Part shown: positions 29,695 to 38,983 of the stretch, one piece after another | Layout of the letters: each line of letters starts with the position of its first letter | How positions within the stretch are numbered: the stretch's first letter is position 1 | Source of the DNA: Vitrella brassicaformis | Taxonomy: Eukaryota; Sar; Vitrellaceae | Length of the DNA: 38,983 bases | Direction of reading: 5' to 3' | NCBI GenBank assembly: GCA_001179505.1 | Contig: CDMY01000236.1 | Location: 1 to 38,983, forward strand | Notes under the pieces: generated by a model | What the model saw: only the letters and a program-made list of their open reading frames with translations | What the model was told of the DNA's origin: nothing | The model's database searches: none | Made by a program: the position numbers and the translations under genes

Positions 29695-30780
29695 CTAGCT
29701 GACTACGCAGCACTTCTCCATCTCTATGAGCTCGAATGACCGCAGCAACCGCCGGAGCGAAGGCATCGTCACGGGAAAGCACTCGTCCATCCGTGCCTCA
29801 TAATCAGCAGCGGAACGTGCAGGCGACTCGGTCGTGATCAGGTGCATGCTGCCACCCGAGATCAACAGCCAAGCGGCGACAGTGTCGCCTGGTCGAAAGC
29901 CGCTCACAACCACAAGATGCAGGGCAGTTGGATTTGCAGCATTTAGATCCCCGCCGTCTTCCAAACAGTCGACCGCGATGCCCAGCTGCTCCGGGATGTC
30001 GTCTGTGATCAGCGACCGATACCGCTCACCCGTCTCGTCGATCTGTGCATTAAAAATGACCGGGTGCTGATGGGTCCAGTCGAAACAGATGTTGTGCAGC
30101 AGATACGACGAGAAAGTGCGGTACAACCCTCCACCCGCGCGGATGACCGGATCTCCTCTCTTGTAGCCCTCAGCGTAGGGGTGGCCGCCCGGCAGCTCAC
30201 CCAAAGGCACCACGTCAAAAGTGTGGTAGTGGGTGCCGATCCAGTAGTCGCCGCCATCGGCCTGGTCCACAGGCTCCACAGCCAGGGAATCTCCTCGGAA
30301 TGTCAGTTGGTGGCCGATCGCCCTGAGGATGGCCATTGCAAATGGCAATCTGCGGAAGCCCCACACGCTGTTGGGCACCGAGAGCACCAGCGGCAGGTCG
30401 GTGGCGGCATTGGCCATCCCATGGATGGCCGCTAGTCTGATGAACTGCCCGATAAACCGCCACCCATCAATGCCCTGCCCAAAGAAGTAGACGGTCTTGA
30501 AGGCCCCCTCCAGGTCACTGACGGTCAAAAATAAGGCATCCTGCAGGCCCCGACGGCTCAACGTCTCCTCTATATGCTGCTGGACGAGCCTCAGCATCGT
30601 GTCCACATCATCAGGGGAGCCATCGGTGATCTGTGAGTGGAGAGTGTGGCGCTGCCGGCTGTCTGTCGACATGGCCATGGCAGCGGCCTTCTTGATTGTG
30701 AGCGTGAGGAGGGATGGGAGGGGAGGAGGGCCCGGGGGCTCGCGATTGACATGCTGAGCGGGATGAGGCCGGGACGCCAT
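29695..30780 (-). CDS. Unknown protein, 361 aa, with C-terminal CaaX-like motif
   Basis: Intronless frame from ATG 30780 to TAG at 29697-29695. The first about 50 residues are Pro-rich and low complexity (PGPPPLPSLL); an internal Met (AMAMSTD) could be the real start. The rest is a compact globular domain with no family I can name. Visible landmarks are LFLTVSDLEGAFKTVYFFGQ, WGFRRLPFAMAILRAIGHQL, DYWIGTHYHTFDVVPLGELP and ALHLVVVSGFRPGDTVAAWL. The protein ends in CCVVS. CVVS fits the CaaX prenylation signal (Ser favours farnesyl), and the Cys just before could be palmitoylated, so membrane anchoring is possible (inference). Codon bias matches the neighbouring genes and no frame break is seen. 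It faces the unknown plus-strand gene tail to tail. Confidence 0.75.
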   Translation of the reverse strand: MASRPHPAQHVNREPPGPPPLPSLLTLTIKKAAAMAMSTDSRQRHTLHSQITDGSPDDVDTMLRLVQQHIEETLSRRGLQDALFLTVSDLEGAFKTVYFFGQGIDGWRFIGQFIRLAAIHGMANAATDLPLVLSVPNSVWGFRRLPFAMAILRAIGHQLTFRGDSLAVEPVDQADGGDYWIGTHYHTFDVVPLGELPGGHPYAEGYKRGDPVIRAGGGLYRTFSSYLLHNICFDWTHQHPVIFNAQIDETGERYRSLITDDIPEQLGIAVDCLEDGGDLNAANPTALHLVVVSGFRPGDTVAAWLLISGGSMHLITTESPARSAADYEARMDECFPVTMPSLRRLLRSFELIEMEKCCVVS

Positions 30781-32194
30781 CAGACTCCCAACTGAGGGCC
30801 TGCGGGCACCACAGACGAAAAGAAGCCGGTAATTGGTCTATTTTCCTCTTCTTCTCTTGGTGTTTCTCCCCACCTTCGATGGATCAGTGCTCTGAAGCTT
30901 CAGAGAGAAGAAATACGCCTGCACAATGCCATCCGAGCCATAAATGCATGTGGAGACGAAAACAAGTCACAAACGCATCTGTGCTGGTATTCTTGCTCAC
31001 CAAATGTCGTTCAATCCCCCTTTTCCTTCTCCCTTTCGCCGGCCTTTCGCCTTTCCTTTCTCGAAGCTCGCAGCTAAGCTCGCAGACGGGAAGGGGAAGA
31101 AAAGGAAAAAAGGACCCGAGCGGCGTCCACGCACTCAGTATGAACGGCTACCTGCGGTCTTTTCGCATCTGCGCTGGTAACCGTCCACGGAAAGATCTGC
31201 AGTGACTGCGTTATCTGCAGCCACGTGTGCGTGCGTGTGTGTGTGTGTGTGTGCATCAGCTGCAGCATGATCCCGCTGCTGCATGAACCTGCGCGACGGG
31301 GCCGCAGTAAGGGCAGCAGAAGCCGGCTCCGAGTCAGCGGGCGGGAACATAGGGAGAGGGAGACAGTCAGTCGTGGCCGCATGAGGACGGCGGCGCTAGA
31401 GAAATGGGCCATGACAGACTGATGCTGTGCTGATGTGTTTCTCAAAGTGAGGGATTCATTTGGAGGGTTGCATAAGGGCCGACCGGGGCAGTCTGTCTGT
31501 GTGGTTGTATGCTGCTCGGGGCTCCTAAGTGCTGTGCAGTCGGTTTTGTGTTGCGTGAGGGGCAGTAGCTCAATCTAGTCTCATTCTAGTCTCCATTTAG
31601 TCTCATATTTCATAGATACATACCTGTCAGCCGTTTGAGTCCCTTGCCTTGCCTGTCTTGCCTGAACAAGGCGTTGCTGGTCTTTATCCCTTCCCTGTCC
31701 CTTCCTTCTTTGCTGTGTGAGTGTGCGTGGGTGTGTGTTGGGCTGACCCCTTTTCGTGTACGCACAGTACGTGATGGACATGTGTGTGCACATGGCCTTC
31801 ATGGTGTGGGCTCGTCTTTGTCTTTAACGAGCGTCCCGTCGCAGTGTGTCTATTGTGGACGACGATTTCTGCTGGCCAATTGCTGCTGGCCGTGCTTGAG
31901 GCTGTTCATGCCTGCCTGCCTGCCTGCCTGCCGTGTAGCGATTGGTGTGTGTGTTGGCTGGTCCCTCCCTCCCTGTTTCTCGCCAATCAATCGCGGCGAT
32001 CTGAGGGAGGGAGGGAGGGAGGTACAATCAAGTAGCTACGGACAGGCTGTGCCTGTTGATGGACGATGGTCTGCTGTGACGCACATCGAGTTTCGTCTGT
32101 CATTGATTCACGTGTCCCCCACGACCGTCACAAAACCCAACCCGAGTGCACACGCCCGACACTTAGGGAAGCAAGCAGTCCCCGTACCTACCCC
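30781..32194. other. Spacer with simple repeats
   Basis: About 1.4 kb without a convincing gene. It contains a 16-bp palindrome CTCTGAAGCTTCAGAG (30890-30905), two AAGCTCGCAG motifs (31063-31084), a GT run (31225-31254), TGCC repeats (31910-31932) and GGGA repeats (32004-32022). The first few hundred bases should carry the promoter of the minus gene that starts at 30780. Confidence 0.55.
31225..31254. repeat. (GT)n microsatellite
   Basis: Alternating GT/GC run in the spacer upstream of the minus-strand unknown gene. Confidence 0.9.
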
Positions 32195-35100
32195 CTACGA
32201 CATGAAAGCGGCCAAGCGCACAACCCACTTGCCCCAGCTCTCGTCCCCCCTGCCACCCATTCTGTCCTTTTCGATGGCCACCGAAGACGTCAGCTGCTGG
32301 CGGGTGTGTAGCTCCTGGGCAGCCGTGAAGCGCGGCAGGTGCATCACATCGCGCTCGTCGAGAGGCCCATGCGCCCATGGGACGCGCACCGGGGGAAGGG
32401 TGTGTGGGGGAGGATAGGTGGTGGCGTATGTCAGCACGGCCCGGCTGGCCGTGGGGATCTTGCGACGAAACACACCACTCCCACCTTGCTGCAGGCAGAC
32501 ACAGAAAGATATCAATAAATGAACAGCGGGGCTGTCAATGCATTCATTCTTTACCGGCTGCTCTTTCACATTCGCCCGCGCCTTCGTGTCCTTCGTCTCG
32601 CCCTTCCTTGGCCCGCAGAAGAAGCCCCAGAACGAGCTGGGCTGCTTGGTCCCTTTGGCTTTCATGCTCCTCTCTGTCTGCAGCTTCTTCGCATGCACCT
32701 CTTCCATAGCCGCCTGGCCCTCCTTCATCGCCCTGTCGGGTTTCTTCGTTTCTCTCGTATCTTCAGTGTTCGCTCCCCGCCTGATGTCCTCCTTCTCGTC
32801 CTTCCTGGGTGCAGAGAAGAATCCCCAGAGTGAGCCGGGCCGGTCGGGCGGGTTGGTCCCTTTGGCTCTGCCTCGCTGGCGTATGAGCAGCGGCTCGCGG
32901 TACGGAAACCCTGAGCCGACATCCTCGTGGGTGGCACCCTTGATCTCAGTGCATGCCCTCCTGAGGCCCTCAGTGGCAACGGTGGTCACCCTGATGTCGT
33001 CAAATGCACCGCCTTTGCGGGGACAGGCGACAGCGGCTCCAGCTGCTGAAGACGTCTGCGGGTGCCGTGTCTCTCGGTGCGCCATGGTTTTCTTGTGCTC
33101 CGCCATCGAGAGTGGCGCTATGGTGCGGTGCTGGTAGTCCCTCAGGCTTTGGCTGTCCAGCTGCGCGAGGTGCGGGCAGTCCTCTTGGAGGATCTCGTCC
33201 ATCAGCTCATCCCCCAACACCTTGATTCGAAGACAAAGGAGAGAGAGCAACACGATCATGCGGGGACGCTCGCCTCGTTCCTGTGCCACCCATGCATTGT
33301 TCATTCCTGTGCCTCTCACCATTCGTGGCGGGAGGTATGTGCCCAGATTCTCATTAGCGACGCCAGAACCGGGATGACCATCGGCTGCTCGAGCACTCGT
33401 CACTTTGATGTCGTCAAATGCACCGCCTTGGCCACACACAGCGTCGAACACTTTCCCAGTGCTGCACCAAACGCCACACACATGCGATCAATGCACATAT
33501 ACTTCTCTGGCCCCATTGATTTGCTGTGTGGTCATTAGCTTACTGTCCGCTGCCGACTTCCTCGCCCATCTGGTAGATGTCATTGATATCGGCGGCCGAC
33601 TGGATCAATGAATGCTCACTGCGATGCGGCTGAGGCACCAGCCCCCAAACCTGACCCCCATTGGCGGTCGGAGAGTCGCCTACACTGCCTGGTGAGGGGT
33701 AGGGCTGGGGAGGGGGGCAGCTACACATGTCAGCGGGGTCGGTGACGTCCGTGCCCTCACGGTCCCCCTCAGCGATGGTCTCGAGACCTCCGGCGCCGAA
33801 GCCCTTCTGCTCCCGCAGCCGATAGCCCCTCTGCCGCCCATCAGTCAGTGTCCCGGATGAGGGCGATGGCCTCAACCATTCCTGAGCCGTCTTGTCCGAG
33901 CGATTACAGGGCTGCGAAGCTCGGTCTGCATTGTTCTCTGGCTGCTGGTGTGCACTGACGACGCTGCCGTCACCAGCAGTCGGACTCCCCAAACCACACG
34001 CTAGAGACAGCGAGACAAAGAAATAGGAGAGAGACACACACAAAGAGAGGCGAAGCTGACTGACTTCAGCGGTCACTCTGTCTGTGTCTGTGTTGGGGCG
34101 TTGTGGGAGCCTACCCTGCTGTTGTTGGATGTGCGGTGTGCTGCTGAAGTTGGCCACATTGGGCGGGCCAGTCAGGTTGCGCTCTGCACACAACATAATA
34201 TGTAACACATCACATGACAGATACAGAATCATCTCTGGTGGTCTGGTGTGATGGGGTGGGGTGGCGTACCTGACATACCAGCAGTCCCGCCAGCCAGGTG
34301 GGTGGGGCTCAGCGGCTGGCTCCCATCCGCCGCCCTCTCCCCTCCCACAACGTCCTCACACCCACGGAAATCCCCCCATCCGTCGTCCTCATCACTAGCT
34401 TCGACTACCACCTCGTCGGGCCCGGCGTCATGCAAATCGTTGTGTGGGCTGGCCTTGGGAGGATGGGAGGGCTGGGGAGGGTGGCAGCTACACAGCCGAG
34501 CGGGGTCGGTGACGTCCGTGCCCTCACGGCCCCCCTCAGCGATGGTCTCGAGACCTCCGGCGCCGAAGCCCTTCTGCTCCCGCAGCCGATAGCCCCTCTG
34601 CCGCCCATCTGTCAGTGTCCCGGGTGAGGGCGATGACGCCAGCGATTCCTGAGCCGTCTTGTTGGAGCGATTAGAGCGCTTCAAAGCTCGGTCTGCATTG
34701 TGGTCCGGCTGCTGGTGTGCACTGACGACGCCGTCACCAACAGTCGGACTCCCCAAAACCACAACATATGGGTTGTCCACGGGGGAGCTCTCGGGGGGCG
34801 ACATGGTTGGCCCAAACCACGGGTGATCCAACGCCTCTTGAGCTGACACAACACACACATCACACATGCATGACAGACACCGGAAATGTCTCGCAAGGTA
34901 CCCAGGTGGGAGAGCTCCTGTCTCTGTGCGATCTACCTGAGGACAGTCTGTCGTTGGGGTAGTAGGTGAGGAGGCGGCTGACGAGGTCGGTGGCCGCCGG
35001 GAAACGCTGCACCACGGCATCCTCGAACTTGACACCCTGACACACGCGCGGGCAGACGAATCCGTTGTGTGTGTATAGGGCGTCCCTCTCGTACTCATTC

Positions 35101-36863
35101 ATTCTTACCTGTCTGAGGACCCTTCGCACTTCCCGGTTGCTTTTGCAGTTGGACACGTCAAAGGGGAAATGGCCGTCGATCAACACATAGCTGAATGAGA
35201 TGAGCACACACACAGAGAGGGGGGCGAGATATGGATGGTCTGATTGGATCGGTATCTCGATGTCTCTCGCAGTTTACTTACAGGATGACGCCGCATCCCC
35301 AGAGGTCTGACGCCTGGGTGTACTGACCCTTGTAACACTCAGGCGCCTGCACACACACACACAGCCAGCCACAGACAGACATCTTCCCCACTGTCTGCCC
35401 GTTGCTGCTGTCTTGCCTTCCTTGTTGGTTGCGTACCATGTACTCTCTTGTGCCGACTACAGAGATCTCTCCCTCCTTCTCGACGGTCTTGGGGGAGTCG
35501 GCTCGGTCGATGAACATGCACATATCGAAGTCCAGGAGCACCACCTGGCCTCCATTCCGAGGCCGGTCCTGGAATATCACATTGTCAAGCTTGATATCAC
35601 GATGCAGAAGCTGACAGATCAACGCACACATCCACAAATCACACATACGGAGAGATGGAGGAGTGAGCTCGGTGGGGGGAGGGAGACACGTGCAGGTGGG
35701 CCACCCATCCCTCCCTTCATTGCCCCACCCACTTACCCTATGCTCATGCAGGTGTCGGACAGCAGCGAGTATGTTCTTCATGATCCGCTTGCAGTCCGCT
35801 TCCGGGATGCCGCCCGGCTCGAACGACAGCACAAACTCGACCAGGTCGGGCCCCTTGCACTTCTCCATGACAATGTAGAAGTGCTCGGGGTCCTCCAACA
35901 CCTCACGGATCTTGACCAGGTTGGGGTGGCCGCGCCGAACTATGAAGTCGTAGATGTCGCGGAAGTACGACTCGTTCGCAACCAACCTGGATGGACAGAA
36001 TGAGAGACGCAATCAGAGAGAGCGTATGTGTCCAGGGAGATGGATGTTGCACGGGTGTGTGTGTGTGTGTTGGTGGCGTGTACTTCTGCCGTGTCTTGTG
36101 GATGCACTTGATGGCGTGCTGCTGGTTGGTCCGCCGGCACACGGCGTCAAACACCACCGCAGTGCTGCACCATACCAAACAGCACACACACACCACACAT
36201 CATCGGTGTCTCGCCCCCTGCTGTGCTGGGCTGTGCTGTGCTGTGCACTATGTGCTCATTAGCTTACTATCCGCTGCCGAGTTTCTCGTTCATCTGGTAG
36301 ATGTCGTTGATGTCGGCAACCGACTGGATCAGGGTCGGCTCCCTGCGATATGGCTGAGGCACCAGCCCCCCGGCCTGACCCCCATTGGTCATGCTGCTAG
36401 CAGTGCTCGTCGGCGAGTCGCCTGCGCTTCCTGGCGAGGGGGAGGGCGGGGGAGGGGGGTAGCGCGGCACTGGCGGCACGCTGAACGGATGGGACATGTG
36501 CGGGGGGACGGTGGTGGGGATGCCAGAGGGGTGGGCGAAGGACTGTGGCTCAGACGGTTGGAAGGAGGACGACGGCTGCTGTTGGTGCTGTTGGTGGGAG
36601 GGAGCCGGGTGTGAGCTGGATCTTGGGGTGCTGGTCTGCATGGGCGCAGGTCCGTTTGGCGCGAAGGGTCCGCCCTGGGCTCCGCCTGCCGCTAAAGTGA
36701 GTGGAGAGGGAGACGGTGGGCTGCGGGACATGTTGGTGTTGTGCGAGTTATTGTGGCTGGGTCCTGAGCTGCTCCCTGATCCACTCGAGGCTCCTCCACT
36801 ACCATGCGGGACGGCTGCCTGACTTGGGCCGACCTGACGCGATGACGGGGCGGATGTGGCCAT
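32195..36863 (-). CDS. CAMK-like protein kinase fused to duplicated tail and lineage-specific C-terminus
   Basis: Thirteen exons give 1182 codons in unbroken phase: 36863-36268, 36164-36084, 35986-35737, 35610-35437, 35346-35282, 35190-35109, 35036-34937, 34842-34270, 34183-34115, 34000-33544, 33461-33320, 33220-32555, 32488-32195. Exon 1 is a Ser/Pro/Gln-rich N-terminus ending at the kinase glycine loop LGSG|YTAVVF. The kinase domain has HAIKCIHK (ATP Lys), LHRDIKLDN, DFD in place of DFG, APECYKGQY and a C-lobe ending in DHPWF. No EF-hand follows. Exon 8 is a low-complexity tail. Exon 10 repeats that tail and then the N-terminal start up to a second GSG loop, with no kinase behind it. Exons 11-13 carry GGAFDDI and WGFF motifs shared with the inverted paralogue at 37646. 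It may be two genes annotated as one; the phase agreement supports one. Confidence 0.7.
33544..34000 (-). other. Chimeric exon: tail copy joined to kinase-start copy
   Basis: The 5' half matches exon 8 (LTDGRQRGYRLREQKGFGAG, then ETIAEG..GTDVTDPA). The 3' half matches the end of exon 1 (GGQ.GGLVPQP, LIQS.ADINDIYQM.E..GSG). The join lies in a Pro-rich stretch (about 33665-33725). The intron after it begins GTAAGCTAATGA, like the intron after exon 1. Confidence 0.85.
34810..36310 (-). other. Protein kinase catalytic domain
   Basis: Runs from YQMNEKLGSG to LDHPWF over exons 1-8. Catalytic Lys (HAIK), HRD Asp, metal Asp (DFD) and APE Glu are all present. The alphaC Glu is apparently Asp (YFRDIYDFI), and the DFG Gly is Asp (codon 35526-35524). 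The CAMK-like assignment rests on the overall C-lobe pattern, e.g. DLWGCGVILYVLIDGHFPF. Confidence 0.88.
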
Positions 36864-37645
36864 GCAGCGGCAATCAACCGATCAAGCAACTTCCAATCAC
36901 CTGAGGGAAGGCACCGGAGAACACAACAGACAGACAGACAGACAGACAGCCACAGACACAGACACACACCCGCAGCATGCAAGAGAAGAAGGAGTGAGAC
37001 CGCTAAGCGCTGCGCTCTCCCTCACCAAATTGTGTCTATTACATCCATATGGTTACCAGCGATATCTCAGTGTGTATCCGAGCTCAGTCAGAAGGTGCCG
37101 ATGATCCGATACCGTCCGCAGCGGCCAGATGGCAGTCTGCACTGGCCGAGAGGCAGAACCGAAGCAAGGTGACGGCAAAACTCCAAATCCTCAGCTCCTT
37201 GGCCCTCGAGGGTTATTCAGCAGCAGCGAAGGGACGAGCAGACACGCCGGTTGGTCCTCAGAGCGGAATGCGTGTGTTGACAGCTGATCCGGCAGACGAG
37301 ACGAGAGTACACAGACGATCAGATTTTATTTGCATGCCAGGGGCGCCGGCCCGCGCTGCCTCGCCGAGGTCTTTCAGAAGCAGCGGAGCATAAGACGGAG
37401 GGCTGGAAGGGATGAGCCCCCAGTGAGCTGCCCTCCTTTCTTGTCGTCTTCAGCTCATCGGATCAGATGCACACGGCCGGCATGCCCCTTCTTTGTCTGC
37501 GTATCTGCTGTCGTTTCAGCGCGCATCCGAGGCCCCACGAAGGAATGGGGGCAGACGGCCCGCGCTTTTCCTCCGGGACTTCCGCGGCGTGGTGGACGCC
37601 GGTCCTGCTGCCGTGGTATCCAATCAGAGATCGAATCATCCAATC
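36864..37645. promoter_or_regulatory. Divergent region between kinase gene and plus-strand paralogue
   Basis: 782 bp between two divergent starts. It contains an AGAC run (36926-36949), and on the minus strand a CCTTCCCTCAG just upstream of the kinase start that could end a 5'UTR intron. A plus-strand frame 37049-37393 (114 aa, with ALAERQNRSKVTAKLQILSS) has weak coding character and could be an upstream exon of the plus gene; I could not confirm it. Confidence 0.45.
36926..36949. repeat. (AGAC)n microsatellite
   Basis: Tandem AGAC units just upstream of the kinase gene, probably in its 5'UTR intron or promoter. Confidence 0.85.
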
Positions 37646-38983
37646 ATGTATCCAAAGACCGACAAGGCACGGAGTCCGACTCATCGAGGTCATCCCGGCC
37701 CTGGCGTCGCTGATGAGAATCTTGGCACATATCTCCCGCCACGAATGGTAAGAGGCATAGGAACAAGGCGAGCGTCCCGCATGATCGCGTTGCTCTCTCT
37801 CCTTTGTCTTTGAATCAAGGTGTTGGGGGATGAGCTGATGGATGAGATCCTCCAAGAGGACTGCCCGCACCTCGCGCAGCTGGACAGCCAAAGCCTGAGG
37901 GACTACCAGCACCGCACCATAGCGCCACATTCAATGGCGGAGCACAAGCAAACCATGGCGCACGGCGAGACACGACACCCGCAGACATCTTCAGCAGCTG
38001 AGGCCGCTCTCGCCTATCCTCGCAAAGGCGGTGCATTTGATGACATCAAGGTGACAACTGTTGCCACTGAGGGTGGTCTGAAGACATGCACTGACCACGA
38101 GGATGTCGGCTCAGGGTATCCGTACCGCGAGCCGCTGCACACGAGCACACAGCGAGGCAGAGCCAAAGGGACCAACCCGCCCGACCGGCCCGGCTCACTC
38201 TGGGGATTCTTCTCTGCACCCAGGAAGGACGAGAAGATGACGGACATCAGGCGGGGAGCGAAGACTGAAGATACGAAAGACACGAAGAAACCCGACAGGG
38301 CGATGAAAGAGCCCCAGGCGGCCACGAAGGAGGTGCATGCGAAGAAGCTGCAGACAGAGAGGAGCATGAAAGCCAAAGAGTCGTCAAAGAAGTCCATTGG
38401 CGCTGAGAAGAAGGCGCGTCCGGTGGAGATGGAGCAGGTGTTGGAGCAGGTGCTGATGAATGTTTGGGTGGACGCCGATGAGGATGTCGAGCGATTTCTT
38501 CTCGACGCCCAGGCACTGGGGGCAACAGGCCAGCGAGTGCGAGACACCGAGTGCTATCACTGGACGACTGGTTCGGATTGGGCCAAAGGAAGGGAGACGG
38601 TGGAGAAAAAGAGCACCCAGCTGAGACACATGGAAAGGGACTTGCAGACATCAGGCGGAGCAAGCGAAGTGGTGGGCAATGCATGCGCGACGCTCCTTAC
38701 TACTCATTGTGCTTCTCTATTGATTACTTGCCTGTATGTCTCTCTCTGTCTGCCTGCAGCAAGGCGGCAGTGGTGTGTTTCGTCGCAAGATCCCCACAGC
38801 CAACCCAGCCGTCCTCACCTACGCCACCACCTACCCTCCCCCACACGCCCTTCCCCCGGTGCGCGTCCCATGGGCGCATGAGCCTCTCGACGAGCGCGAT
38901 GTGATGCACCTGCCGCGCTTCACGGCTGCCCAGGAGCTACACACCCGGCAGCTGACGTCTTCGGTTACCCACAGCCCCACCCA
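37646..38983 (+). CDS. Inverted paralogue of the kinase gene's C-terminal part (GGAFDDI/WGFF family), cut by edge
   Basis: Predicted exons are 37646-37747 (from ATG, possibly with more exons upstream), 37820-38671, and 38760 to the edge, all in phase 0. The intron 37748-37819 contains an in-frame TGA; the same intron in the minus copy reads through. Recognisable parts are ENLGTYLPPRM, LGDELMDEILQEDCPHLAQL, RKGGAFDDIKVTTVATEG, GSLWGFFSAPRKDE and QGGSGVFRRKIPT, nearly identical to exons 11-13 of the minus-strand gene. Unlike that copy it has a long extra segment (about 38395-38671) with EMEQVLEQVLMNVWVDADED. It lacks the kinase and the glycine-loop piece. Function unknown; Lys/Glu-rich and likely soluble. 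Confidence 0.68.

Noticed and set aside
31635-32417. Plus-strand open frame of 260 aa
   Set aside because: It includes TGCC and GGGA repeats and overlaps the end of the minus-strand fusion gene, whose exon is supported by a paralogue.
33320-34000. A second complete kinase gene
   Set aside because: After the second glycine loop there is no catalytic Lys, HRD or activation segment; only the start was duplicated.

Overview
The window looks like nuclear DNA of a GC-rich protist. Genes are split by short introns (about 60-150 bp) with GT..AG borders that keep the reading frame, and (GACT)n/(GTCT)n-type tetranucleotide runs are common in introns and spacers. A giant modular type I polyketide synthase (PKS) with a fatty-acyl-AMP ligase loading unit, and a short TTTAGGG-like telomeric tract, fit an alveolate of the chromerid/apicomplexan kind. 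A chromerid such as Vitrella is my best guess, but this is inference.

Positions 23896 down to 1 (minus strand) hold one huge PKS gene that runs off the left edge. I could resolve 12 exons. The order read from the protein is: FAAL-ACP / KS-DH-ER-KR-ACP / KS-DH-ER-KR-ACP / KS-AT-DH-ER-KR-(degenerate ER/KR-like segment)-cMT-ACP / KS-(edge). The FAAL should activate a free fatty acid and load it on the first ACP; the modules then extend it. Modules 1 and 2 have no acyltransferase, while module 3 has one. Module 3 also has a C-methyltransferase, a KR whose catalytic Tyr is His, and a DH with altered motifs. A 300-N assembly gap (14799-15098) removes the end of ACP1 and the first half of KS2.

Positions 24441-25883 (plus strand) hold an intact, apparently single-exon gene with ankyrin-like repeats, divergent from the PKS. 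Positions 26238-29130 (plus) hold a multi-exon gene of unknown function that may be decaying. Positions 29695-30780 (minus) hold an unknown protein ending in a CaaX-like tetrapeptide.

Positions 32195-36863 (minus) can be read as one 13-exon gene of 1182 codons. It has a CAMK-like protein kinase, then a duplicated tail, then a second orphan copy of the kinase start, then a lineage-specific C-terminal part. A paralogue of that C-terminal part lies in inverted orientation at 37646-38983 (plus, cut by the right edge), so the kinase is flanked by an inverted pair.

No tRNA, rRNA, CRISPR array or complete transposon was recognised. All splice sites are predictions by eye from consensus and reading phase.
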